The notes beneath the pieces were generated by a model. It saw only the letters and a list, made by a program, of their open reading frames with translations, was not told where the DNA came from and searched no databases. Positions 15,315 to 23,033 of a stretch of DNA of 38,848 nt are shown here, piece after piece. The first letter of the stretch is position 1, and every line of letters starts with the position of its first letter. This stretch comes from Bacteroidales bacterium (lineage in GTDB: Bacteria > Bacteroidota > Bacteroidia > Bacteroidales > Muribaculaceae), in the NCBI GenBank assembly GCA_004557825.1, contig SFFL01000021.1:1-38848 (forward strand), given 5' to 3'. The position numbers and the translations under genes were made by a program.

Positions 15315-15322
15315 TATCTTTG
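15315..15322 (+). promoter_or_regulatory. -7 box of the first island transcription unit
   Basis: TATCTTTG fits TAnnTTTG. It lies 18 nt after element A and 21 bp before the ATG at 15344, giving a leader of about 15 nt. No TTTG at the standard -33 distance, consistent with activator-dependent use. Confidence 0.7.
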
Positions 15323-15343
15323 TGGCAAAAATGATTTTTTGCT

Positions 15344-18031
15344 ATGAAGAATAATTTTGATCTACAATCTTTTTACCTGTCGCAGGTTTCCAATTCTCTT
15401 TCTCAGGCTGCCCGGGGGCTTTTCCCGGCAAGTTCACAGGCTAAGGCTTCAAGCAGCAATGCAGGCCGAAGCAATGCAGGCGCTGCAAGGCTCTCCGGCA
15501 CTGCAAGGCTCTCCGGGGCGGTGCAGTTGACGGGGGCGTCATCCACGAATCTGCGGCGCGACGCGGAGGACCCGTCGAAGTTGCGGCGAACCGGCGTGCC
15601 GACTAAGCTTGCCGATGTGCCGGCGCTGCCGTTTGCGCAATTCGTCACTTCGGGCGGTCGGCGCGAGGTAGTGCTGATGGCCGATGCTGACTTCAATCTT
15701 TATTATATTACGGGCGACGCTGCCTCCTCAGAATGGAAGGAGGGGGCGCTGCAGCCCGTTGCGCTGGGCAATCTCGGTGCCCGGCCGATTCTCACCGATG
15801 CCTCGGCATCCGGGGTGGTGAAGATTCTATGCGAGCACGCCGCACCCCGTTATCTCACCTATGAGGAAAACGACACTGAGGCGGCCGGCGCTGCCAAAGC
15901 TGCCGGGGTTAGCACCGCAGCGGCGGCTTCCCCGGCACTGACGATGACGCTGCACGGGGCTATGCCGGAGTTGCCCCGGCTGCAGCTCACCACCACCCAT
16001 TCCAACACCCTCTACGAAACCGTGCCGCAAGTGAAACTGTCGGGCGCGAGCAGCGGTGCGGCCGGGTCGCAGCTTGTCGGCAGCGATGCCCGGGCGCTGG
16101 AGGCGGCTGTGGTGGATGCCTACACCTCTCTGCAGGCGCGTGCGGCTTCGTCGGCCTACTGTATGCAGCCGGTGATTGCCCGTTACCGCCTTCTCGACGC
16201 CGCCGGCAACTCCCTGGCCGTGGGGCCTAACGTGCTGCTGTCGGCTCCGGGCGGTATGACTGCCACCGACGACATCGTGCAGACGGCCGACACCACGATG
16301 ACCCTCCTCTCCGAAGGGTCGATGCACGCCGATGTATTCCGCCCCGCGTTTGTGGTGCCGGAGGCGCTTCCGGCGCCCTGGAACAGGCTTGTGGCGATGC
16401 TGGTGATTGAGATGACCGATGCAATCGATCCGCTCGACGCGACGCTGTCGCTGCCCCACGCCGTACACCGCGACCGTGTGAGCGGCGCAGTGACTGTGGA
16501 ATCGAAGGTGCCCGGTATGTCGGTGGGAATGGTCACCGACGAGGCTCGATTCCGTCGGCTTGCTGAGGCCGCCCTGACGGCACCGATGTATGTGGCGGCG
16601 GAATATTCCTACCCCTTCGCCGGGAGCATCGGCAAGGCCGGGAGCACCGTGGCTGTGCCCAGCCGCAGACTTTATGCCGACGATGAGCCCACCTCGGAAT
16701 CGGCCTCGCAGAGCATCGCCGCCACTACCCGCAGCTGGTCGGCGGCACTTCGCTGCGGCGATCTGACAGTGCTCTGCAATCCGCGCTATGAATCCTTCCC
16801 CGGCTGGGAGCCGGAGCTGTTCATCGCCGCCCGCGACAGCGCCACCACCGGCAGCTGGCGGCTGGCCTTCGGCGTGGAGATAGCCACCTCGTCGGGCATT
16901 CACACGGTGGTGAAGGAGAGCACCGGCACCGGTCACGCCCCCACGGCGCTTACTCCGGTGCTGCTCTACCCGGGCACCGACGCCATCTCGCTCACCGTGC
17001 ACTACAGCGCTCCCGACGGCAAATTCTACCGTCAGACATACCCGCTGCGCAGTGCCGGCAACTCCCTGGCGGCATACGTGGCCAACGGTCTGAAGCGCAT
17101 TACTTTCACCGAGGAAGCGTCCGCTTACACCCCGCATGGGGAGACGCTCCCGGCCCACTGCACCCCCGGGTGCGTGGAGCTGTATCCTACATCCGACCTG
17201 CGCCGACTGCTGCACAGCGCCCAGGTGTGCACGCAGCCCATCCACACCGTGGCCGAGGCACCGCGCGGCGATTCCGGCTGGGATTTCGCCCGTCGGCGGA
17301 TACTCTTTTTCAGCCGCGAGGGCACCGCGGTGTGCAACCTCAACACCCGCGGTGAATTTCACTCAATCTGCTTCACCGACTACCGCAGCATCTCCTCTCC
17401 GCAGGCCGTGTGCCGCGCCGCCGATACTTCCGGGGCAGCTCTCCGTGTGATTGCCGGAAACGACCTCTGCACCCTCTCGGGGCGTAAAACAGGATTTATG
17501 CTCCATCTGCCCGACCTGCTCCCCTCCTCCTGCCGGGCATACGCGCTGACCTACTGCCCGCAAACCCGCGAGACCTGGCTGGCCACCACCGCCGGGCTGA
17601 TGCGCATCAGCGACGCCGGAGAGCTGTTTGCCGCCGACCTTTCCCATATTGGCGCCGGGGGAGAGGACGCATACCGCTTCGGCCTGCTCGACGGCCGCCC
17701 GCTGCTTGCCGCGCCGGGCGGACTGTTTGACCTGAGCCGGGAAAGCACCCCGGCGCAGCTGCATATCTACCGCGAGGAGCGCTACCGGGCAGGTGCACCC
17801 CTGAGCCTGCTGTCGCTGCGCGTGTTCGCGTCCGAGGTGAATGGCACTGTCATCCTCCTTGGCGACCGCGGTACCGAGGTGCCCGAACCGCTGCTGACGG
17901 TCAAGCTTGAGGGCGCCCTCAACGGTCCGCTACATCTGCGCCCCGTCGCCCCCTACCGCGACAATCTGCGCCTGCGCTACGACCTGACCGTGTCGGCGGA
18001 TTTCACTTTGTGCAACCCCGTAATCTGCTGA
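15344..18031 (+). CDS. Large protein of unknown function, first gene of capsid island; possible tail-hub or structural protein
   Basis: An 895-residue protein that I do not recognise. There is no signal peptide or membrane helix. Residues about 20-75 are low-complexity Ala/Ser/Arg/Gly with a short internal repeat (ARLSGTARLSG). The rest is rich in Ala, Thr, Leu and short beta-strand-like segments. Residues about 620-800 look like repeated blades (RRILFFSREGTAVCNLNTRG, ALRVIAGNDLCTLSG, ETWLATTAGLMRISDAG), recalling beta-propeller folds. Its place 6 bp upstream of terL suggests a virion part, for example a packaged-DNA-stabilising or tail-hub protein as in short-tailed phages, but this is inference. 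An alternative is a non-structural host adaptation of the island. Confidence 0.75.
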   Translation: MKNNFDLQSFYLSQVSNSLSQAARGLFPASSQAKASSSNAGRSNAGAARLSGTARLSGAVQLTGASSTNLRRDAEDPSKLRRTGVPTKLADVPALPFAQFVTSGGRREVVLMADADFNLYYITGDAASSEWKEGALQPVALGNLGARPILTDASASGVVKILCEHAAPRYLTYEENDTEAAGAAKAAGVSTAAAASPALTMTLHGAMPELPRLQLTTTHSNTLYETVPQVKLSGASSGAAGSQLVGSDARALEAAVVDAYTSLQARAASSAYCMQPVIARYRLLDAAGNSLAVGPNVLLSAPGGMTATDDIVQTADTTMTLLSEGSMHADVFRPAFVVPEALPAPWNRLVAMLVIEMTDAIDPLDATLSLPHAVHRDRVSGAVTVESKVPGMSVGMVTDEARFRRLAEAALTAPMYVAAEYSYPFAGSIGKAGSTVAVPSRRLYADDEPTSESASQSIAATTRSWSAALRCGDLTVLCNPRYESFPGWEPELFIAARDSATTGSWRLAFGVEIATSSGIHTVVKESTGTGHAPTALTPVLLYPGTDAISLTVHYSAPDGKFYRQTYPLRSAGNSLAAYVANGLKRITFTEEASAYTPHGETLPAHCTPGCVELYPTSDLRRLLHSAQVCTQPIHTVAEAPRGDSGWDFARRRILFFSREGTAVCNLNTRGEFHSICFTDYRSISSPQAVCRAADTSGAALRVIAGNDLCTLSGRKTGFMLHLPDLLPSSCRAYALTYCPQTRETWLATTAGLMRISDAGELFAADLSHIGAGGEDAYRFGLLDGRPLLAAPGGLFDLSRESTPAQLHIYREERYRAGAPLSLLSLRVFASEVNGTVILLGDRGTEVPEPLLTVKLEGALNGPLHLRPVAPYRDNLRLRYDLTVSADFTLCNPVIC

Positions 18032-18037
18032 CTGCTT

Positions 18038-19924
18038 ATGTCTCCCGAGATTATCGCTGAGAACCGGCGTCGCAACATTGCCCGCGACGCCCTGGAAGTT
18101 TACGACCCTCTGCGCGGGCAGGGTTGCTCCGGGTCGAGGGTGGAGGTGGGGCCGGAGCAGTGGACCGACGGCGTAGAGCTTGTGCCCCGGGCAATGCTCG
18201 CCGACCCGGCCTACCCATCGGCCCGCGACAAAACCTCCTGGGCCAAACTGCGCTGCCACCACGACTTTGAATACTGGGCAGCGCGCTGCTGCCGTATCAA
18301 GGATCGCGACACCCAGGCCGTGGTGCCGTTTATCCTCAACCGTCCGCAACGCCGTGTGGTGAAGCTGCTCGAAAGCGACCGCCGCGCCGGGCGCCCGATG
18401 CGTATGGTCATCCTCAAGGCGCGCCAGTGGGGCGGCTCCACCGTGGTGGAGATGTATATGGCCTGGATGCAATTAGTGCTGCGCAACAACTGCAACGCCA
18501 TAGTCTGCGGCGCCGAGATGCGCGGGGCGCAGGTGGTGCTGAATCTCTACTCCGATATGCTCGCATTCTATCCGCAGGAGCTGTGGGAGGGGGAAAAGGC
18601 GCCGAAACTGAAGACGCAGCGCGGAATTCTCACCCTGGAGGGGCGCGACAACCGCATCTATGTGGCTGCGTCGACCAATCCCGACGCTGTGCGCGGCGCC
18701 AATGCCGCCCTGGTGCACCTCACCGAGGCCGCCTACTGGAAGGCCACGCGGAGCCGTGACCCATGGGATGCCGTCAGGGCCATCTACTGCTCGGTGCCGA
18801 TGGCGCCGCTGACGCTGGTGGTGATGGAGTCGACAGCCGATGGCGTCGGCTCCTTTTTCCACGAGGAGTGGCTGCGCGCCGAAAGCGGCCGCAGCGGCAA
18901 GCGGGCGGTGTTTGTGCCCTGGCACGAAATCCACGCCAATTCGCTGCGCTTCGCCTCGGAGGAGGAGATGGAGGCGCTCTGGGTGAATATGGATGCCTAC
19001 GAGCGCGACCTGTGGGACAACGCCGGCCTCACCCTGGAACAGATTCACTGGTATAACCGCCGGCGCCGCGAGATGCGCGACCACACGAAGATGAAGAGCG
19101 AATTCCCCTCCACGGCGCTGGAGGCTTTCGCCTGCACCTCATCCAATGTGTTCAACGCGCAGAAGGTGGCGCTGCTGCGCGAGGGATGCCGCGAGCCGGT
19201 GGCCTTCGGCGATGTTGCTTCGGCCTCGGGCGCCGTCACCGGACCGGAAGCGCTTCGCGGGGTATGTTTCGCCAACGATCCCCGGGGCGACCTGCACGTA
19301 TGGCAGTTTGCCGAGGAGGGCGCCCGCTATGTGGTGGCGGTGGATGTGGGCGGCCTGAGCGAGAAGGCCGACTGGAGCGTGATAGCCGTAATCCGTAGCG
19401 GCAGCAAGCCGGAGGTGGTGGCGCAGTGGCGGGGACACATCGACCATGACCTCCTGGCCTGGAAGGGCGCGATGATTGCCACGCTCTACGGCAATGCCAC
19501 ACTGGTTTTTGAGAGCAACACCCTGGAGTCGGAACGCCCGTCGGGCGACGAGGCGCCTTTTCGGCAGGGGGCGCTGATTCTCCACGAGCTTTACGAGCAT
19601 TACCCCAATCTCTACCGGCGGCAGGCGCCCGGCAGCACCACCTGTGCGCGTATTCCGGGATTTCACACCAACCGGCAGACCAAGCAGATGATCATCACCG
19701 AACTGATAGCTGCCGTGCGCGACGGGCGGTATGTGGAGCGCTGCAGCGATGCCTGCGACGAGCTTGACTACTATGAGCGGCGCGAGAATGGCGCCTATGC
19801 CGCCCGTGCCGGCCGTCACGACGATATCCTTATGACCCGCGCCATCGGTCTGCACGTGGCCCGCAGCCTCGACCTCCCCGACGACCCCTCCCTCGATGCG
19901 TATATGGAGCAGTACAGGGAGTAG
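18038..19924 (+). CDS. Terminase large subunit (DNA-packaging ATPase-nuclease)
   Basis: The motor that pumps DNA into a capsid through the portal. The 628-residue protein has an intact N-terminal ATPase: Walker A-like KARQWGGST (127-135), Walker B region ALVHLTEAAYW (224-234) and coupling motif MESTADG (263-269). The C-terminal RNase H-like nuclease keeps its acids: D436 in VVAVDVGGLSEKADWS, E492 in LVFESN, and D595/D596 in AGRHDDILMTRA. So it looks catalytically intact, which argues against simple decay. No small terminase gene is recognisable. It is separated from the upstream gene by 6 bp and ends before a 458-bp non-coding gap. Confidence 0.93.
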   Translation: MSPEIIAENRRRNIARDALEVYDPLRGQGCSGSRVEVGPEQWTDGVELVPRAMLADPAYPSARDKTSWAKLRCHHDFEYWAARCCRIKDRDTQAVVPFILNRPQRRVVKLLESDRRAGRPMRMVILKARQWGGSTVVEMYMAWMQLVLRNNCNAIVCGAEMRGAQVVLNLYSDMLAFYPQELWEGEKAPKLKTQRGILTLEGRDNRIYVAASTNPDAVRGANAALVHLTEAAYWKATRSRDPWDAVRAIYCSVPMAPLTLVVMESTADGVGSFFHEEWLRAESGRSGKRAVFVPWHEIHANSLRFASEEEMEALWVNMDAYERDLWDNAGLTLEQIHWYNRRRREMRDHTKMKSEFPSTALEAFACTSSNVFNAQKVALLREGCREPVAFGDVASASGAVTGPEALRGVCFANDPRGDLHVWQFAEEGARYVVAVDVGGLSEKADWSVIAVIRSGSKPEVVAQWRGHIDHDLLAWKGAMIATLYGNATLVFESNTLESERPSGDEAPFRQGALILHELYEHYPNLYRRQAPGSTTCARIPGFHTNRQTKQMIITELIAAVRDGRYVERCSDACDELDYYERRENGAYAARAGRHDDILMTRAIGLHVARSLDLPDDPSLDAYMEQYRE

Positions 19925-19953
19925 TGCTTAGATTTTAGATGGAAGATTTTAGA
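19922..19953. repeat. AT-rich TTAGATTTTAGATGG repeat after terL
   Basis: Reads GTGCTTAGATTTTAGATGG followed by AAGATTTTAGATGG. Same family as 10328-10355 and the gaps at 20864, 22409 and 24950. It begins directly at the terL stop codon. Confidence 0.65.
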
Positions 19954-20137
19954 TGGCTGTGGGCGGGGCAAAAAAGAAGCAAGGAAAATCTCACGACTTG
20001 CCTTGCCCAACACGTAGTAATATTACCAGTCAATTATATTTTCAATAAGCAATGGATATTTTACTCGGCAAAGATACAACACATTTTCACTGTTTGCAAT
20101 TTTTTAGGCCAATTTTTATATCATAATTTATGTATTC
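19954..20137. other. AT-rich non-coding spacer between the two island transcription units
   Basis: No gene is seen. GGGCAA (about 19977) and TTGCCC (about 20004) could pair as a small hairpin. From about 20020 to 20135 the composition is strikingly AT-rich compared with the flanking genes. It could be a leader, a small RNA, a regulatory region or an insertion scar. The terminator that follows on the plus strand suggests that something transcribed ends here. Confidence 0.4.
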
Positions 20138-20167
20138 AGCCCGGAGAGTATTTCCGGGCTTTATTTT
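20138..20167 (+). terminator. Intrinsic terminator
   Basis: AGCCCGGA (20138-20145) pairs perfectly with TCCGGGCT (20153-20160) across a 7-nt loop, followed by TTATTTT. This would end transcription of the terL unit, or of a transcript from the AT-rich spacer, before the second island promoter. Confidence 0.75.
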
Positions 20168-20201
20168 GCGCAATATCGGGGAATTAGAAATCACGTGCTT
20201 A

Positions 20202-20225
20202 GCGTTTTCACTTTTTGTCCTACGC
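20202..20225 (+). promoter_or_regulatory. 24-bp island promoter element, copy B
   Basis: Identical over 24 bases to 15273-15296 and again 18 nt upstream of a -7 box. Sequence around it is otherwise unlike copy A, so the identity is restricted to the element and its spacing, as expected for a selected binding site rather than a recent duplication. Confidence 0.75.
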
Positions 20226-20243
20226 TCCGGGATGCTTCAGGGC

Positions 20244-20251
20244 TAACTTTG
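20244..20251 (+). promoter_or_regulatory. -7 box of the second island transcription unit, long leader
   Basis: TAACTTTG fits TAnnTTTG, 18 nt after element B. The start codon of the next gene is at 20383, so the leader is about 125 nt. The leader contains a 12-bp palindrome (CAATACGTATTG, 20290-20301) overlapping an inverted repeat TTGCC/GGCAA, which might be an operator or RNA hairpin. Confidence 0.7.
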
Positions 20252-20382
20252 CATCGTAATCGCCGCGATACACCACTCTCTTTTTAATACAATACGTATT
20301 GCCAATATGGCAACAAATTCACACACCAAATCCCGGCCTTTCCGGCCCCAATTATTTAACCTTTTTTTAACTCCAAACCCCT

Positions 20383-20862
20383 ATGAAAAAGAATGCACTC
20401 ACCAAGCCCACCCCCGCCCCGGCCACCACCCCGGAACCCACGCCTGATGCGGCCGCGATATATCGCGCCCCTACCACCGATGGCGCCCCGGAGGAAAAGC
20501 CCGAAGCTCCGGCGCAGCCTGCCAATCCCGAAGCCGCCCCTGCCGAGCCCACCCCCGCTGCCATCAGCAATACTGTGCTGAGGGCGCATGCCCGAAGTGA
20601 AGCAGCCCCTGTCGAAGCCACCCCCGAAGCGGCGGCGCCCGAGCTTTCCCCTGCTCCAGCGCCGGCGGCATTCAGCGCGGCGGATGTGGAGGCCGCCGAG
20701 CAGCGTGGCTATCTCCGAGGCCGCAATGAGCGCATAGAAGAGCTTATGCGCGAGCCGTCGGTCTTCGAGCGCCAGGGCGCCCCGGCTCCCTCCCACGACT
20801 GGCAGGAAGACTCCAGCCCTATGATCCTCAACAACCCCCGCATCTCCATCTGGGACCGCTAA
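20383..20862 (+). CDS. Pro/Ala-rich protein upstream of the capsid gene; possible scaffold or decoration protein
   Basis: 159 residues. The first 95 are low-complexity Pro/Ala/Glu. The C-terminal part is more ordered: a helix AFSAADVEAAEQRGYLRGRN-ERIEELM and a tail ending ILNNPRISIWDR. A short, partly disordered helical protein directly before the capsid gene fits a scaffold or head-completion role, but no family is recognised. Residues 22-31 (DAAAIYRAPT) are encoded by a copy of the dispersed palindromic element (20449-20474) read in frame. It is the first gene of the second island transcription unit; the capsid gene follows after 56 bp. Confidence 0.75.
   Translation: MKKNALTKPTPAPATTPEPTPDAAAIYRAPTTDGAPEEKPEAPAQPANPEAAPAEPTPAAISNTVLRAHARSEAAPVEATPEAAAPELSPAPAPAAFSAADVEAAEQRGYLRGRNERIEELMREPSVFERQGAPAPSHDWQEDSSPMILNNPRISIWDR
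20449..20474 (+). repeat. Dispersed palindromic element inside a coding region
   Basis: GCGGC, the CGCGATATATCGCG palindrome and CCCCTAC match the intergenic copies, but here the element is translated as AAAIYRAPT within the Pro/Ala-rich protein. The left CCATCCGGGC arm is absent or diverged. Confidence 0.85.
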
Positions 20863-20863
20863 T

Positions 20864-20905
20864 CTCCCATCTAAGCTCTAAAATCTACCATCTACTAACT
20901 ACTAA
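20864..20905. repeat. AT-rich CATCTAAGCTCTAAAATCTACC repeat before the capsid gene
   Basis: Degenerate tandem of CCATCTAA/CTAAAATCTA units filling the gap between the Pro/Ala-rich protein and the capsid gene. Same family as the gaps at 22409 and 24950. Confidence 0.65.
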
Positions 20906-20918
20906 CTATTCATTAATT

Positions 20919-22409
20919 ATGAGCAACAAAAATTTCCTTGAAAAAATGCACAAGGCCGGCGTTATCGGCCGTGCAATCGTAAGCGGCGTACTGTATGTAG
21001 TCGACGCCGTAGCATCAATCGTCAGCGGCGTCAAGGCCATCTTCCACTCGGGTGGCGGCGACAACAACGGCTCCAACTCCGGGGCCGCCACCGCCGCAAT
21101 GGTAATCCTGGCGCTCGCAGCCGGTTTTTTCGCTGGGCTCCTGCTGTTCGACGCTTCCTCCGGCGTAAGTATGGCCATGGCTGTGGTGGCAGGAGTAGCC
21201 GGTAAGGGACAGCATGCCATCGACGAGCCTCTCACCACCAAGCTCACCGATACTGTGTCGCCCGGCCTTCTGCGCAATGAGATCGACGACCGCATCGTGA
21301 AAATCCGACCGATGTCGACCCCTCTCGACCAGATTTCGCGCTACGGAGGTGCACGCCTCTGCGGCTCGATGAAGGTCGACTACTACTCGGTGGACACCCG
21401 TCCCATCGAAGGGAAGGTGACCTCGGCCTACACCCCTCCCCGCGACGGCGCGAGCGCCGAAGGGCAGCTCGTTGTGGCCGACAGCGCCATCTTCGACCCC
21501 TCCACCACTCTGCTCGTACCTGAGGTGAAGGCCTCCACCGGCGGTTCGCTTGTGCTCTATGTCATCGGCCGCGACGGCAACAAGCTGCGCGTATGCTCGG
21601 TGAACAACACCGTCGACGGCAAGCAGGCTATGCCCGCCATCCCCGCCAACACCCGCCTGGTGCGTATGGGCCGCGCCGCCGCCGAACTGGATGTGCTCAC
21701 CTCGCAGTTTGAGGCTCTCCCCACCAAGGAGACCAACTACTGCCAGATTTTCAAGACCCAGGTGGAGCAGTCTACCTATATGAAAATCGCCAATAAGGAG
21801 GTGGGCTGGACCTTCTCCGATCAGGAGGAAGCCGCCATCATCGATATGCGTATGGGTATGGAGAAAAACTTCCTCTTCGGCCACAAGTGCATCATCACCG
21901 ACCCCGAGAAGCAGGATGAAATCCTCCTCACCGGCGGCATCTGGAACCAGACCGACAACACCTTCGAGTACACTTCGCTCGATACGGAGGCCGCGCTCGT
22001 GTCGCTCTGCAAGCAGGCGTTCACCAACAATGCCGGTTCCTCGCGCAAGGTGCTCATAGGCGGTACCGGCCTTATCGAGCAGCTCAACCGCATCGACCAC
22101 ACCCGCGTGGTGCAGGCGTCGCAGACGGTGACGAAGTGGGGCCTCGATTTCACCGAGATACACTCGAAGTTCGGCACCCTCTACGTGGTGCTCTCCGAAG
22201 TGTTCGACCAGTGCGGTATGCCCGACGCCGGTATGGTGATCGACCCTGAGTACATCACCAAGTACAGCCACGTGCCTTTCCGCACCGAGCGCCTCGACCT
22301 CCGTTCGGCCGGTGTGCGCAACACCGACGCCATCGTCATCACCGAGGCCTCCTGCGTGGTGCTCCGCTATCCCAAGAGCCACATGCGCATCGTGCGCAAG
22401 GGCGCCTGA
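20919..22409 (+). CDS. Major capsid protein (SU10/DUF5309-like) with N-terminal hydrophobic extension
   Basis: Residues about 103-496 look like an HK97-fold major capsid protein of the SU10-like/DUF5309 group: EPLTTKLTDTVSPGLLRNEIDDRIVKIRP, TPLDQISRYGGA, GSMKVDYYSVDTRP, a long central helix region (QVEQSTYMKIANKEV, MEKNFLFG), and a C-terminal beta region ending PKSHMRIVRKG. Before it sit about 100 unusual residues: an amphipathic or hydrophobic helix (about 14-41), a Gly/Asn/Ser linker (44-56), and hydrophobic segments about 57-77 and 81-95 (AAMVILALAAGFFAGLLLF). This is unlike the charged delta or scaffold domains usually found there and suggests membrane attachment. Second gene of its transcription unit. 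Confidence 0.87.
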   Translation: MSNKNFLEKMHKAGVIGRAIVSGVLYVVDAVASIVSGVKAIFHSGGGDNNGSNSGAATAAMVILALAAGFFAGLLLFDASSGVSMAMAVVAGVAGKGQHAIDEPLTTKLTDTVSPGLLRNEIDDRIVKIRPMSTPLDQISRYGGARLCGSMKVDYYSVDTRPIEGKVTSAYTPPRDGASAEGQLVVADSAIFDPSTTLLVPEVKASTGGSLVLYVIGRDGNKLRVCSVNNTVDGKQAMPAIPANTRLVRMGRAAAELDVLTSQFEALPTKETNYCQIFKTQVEQSTYMKIANKEVGWTFSDQEEAAIIDMRMGMEKNFLFGHKCIITDPEKQDEILLTGGIWNQTDNTFEYTSLDTEAALVSLCKQAFTNNAGSSRKVLIGGTGLIEQLNRIDHTRVVQASQTVTKWGLDFTEIHSKFGTLYVVLSEVFDQCGMPDAGMVIDPEYITKYSHVPFRTERLDLRSAGVRNTDAIVITEASCVVLRYPKSHMRIVRKGA

Positions 22410-22440
22410 AATCTACCGTCTAAAATCTAAGCACTAAGAA
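22409..22440. repeat. AT-rich CTAAAATCTAAGCACTAAG repeat
   Basis: Reads AATCTACCGTCTAAAATCTAAG then CACTAAGAACTA, filling the 43-bp gap between the capsid gene and the next gene. Inverse of the 10328 and 19922 copies. Confidence 0.65.
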
Positions 22441-22452
22441 CTACTCACAACT

Positions 22453-23007
22453 ATGCAATCTCTCACAGAATCACGTATGATTGATCTGTGGCTCCTCCGC
22501 AAGGGCTTCGAGCCTTTGCGGAGCGACTGCCGCGTAAGCCGCAGCGATGCCGCCGACCTGCGCTCCTTGGCCCGCGACGAGTGCCGCATCTGGTACAGCA
22601 ACCTGCTGCGCCGCGCCGACCCGGAGCTGTTTCGCCCCGTCGACATCAGCCGCGACCCCGACCTCTCCATCAGCGCTGACGTGCCCGGCGGGATGAGGGT
22701 GAAACTCCCTGCCCGTGTGGTGCGCCCTGTGGCCGTGAAGCTTTACAGCTGGTATGCTCCCGCCCGGATTGTGGCCGCCGGCACCGCCGAAGCGCGCGCC
22801 CAGGCCGATGCCTACACCTGCGGCGGCATTATCCAGCCCGTAGCGGTATGGTCGCCGACCCTGCGCCATCTCGATCTCTACTCCATCTCCTACTCGCAGC
22901 AAAGCTCCGACGAGCTGGAATATCTGCTCTGCGCCGTGCAGGAATACGACGACGAGGAGGGCGACCCGATCTACACTTTCGCCCCTGAGGCGCTTGAGCT
23001 TCTCTGA
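22453..23007 (+). CDS. Unknown island protein between capsid and portal; possible head-tail connector
   Basis: 184 residues, no signal peptide or membrane segment. The N-terminal third is helical and charged (MIDLWLLRKGFEPLRSDCRV, ARDECRIWYSNLLRRADPELF). The remainder is beta-rich (GMRVKLPARVVRPVAVKLYSW, IIQPVAVWSPTLRHLDLYSI). A helix-then-beta protein of this size beside portal and capsid genes fits a head-tail adaptor, but I do not recognise a family. It is 26 bp upstream of the portal gene. Confidence 0.75.
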   Translation: MQSLTESRMIDLWLLRKGFEPLRSDCRVSRSDAADLRSLARDECRIWYSNLLRRADPELFRPVDISRDPDLSISADVPGGMRVKLPARVVRPVAVKLYSWYAPARIVAAGTAEARAQADAYTCGGIIQPVAVWSPTLRHLDLYSISYSQQSSDELEYLLCAVQEYDDEEGDPIYTFAPEALELL

Positions 23008-23033
23008 ATCATCCACCCATTTACCCTATAATT

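Noticed and set aside
15827..17362. Minus-strand open frame of 511 codons opposite the 895-residue island protein
   Set aside because: Composition (Gly/Arg/His) is typical of an antisense shadow, and the plus-strand frame has a promoter and tight spacing to terL. Since the plus-strand protein is itself an orphan, some doubt remains.
20307..20447. 46-codon open frame starting at ATG 20307 in the leader of the second island unit
   Set aside because: It overlaps the next gene in another frame and has no recognisable feature. It could be a regulatory leader peptide, but nothing supports it beyond the open frame.
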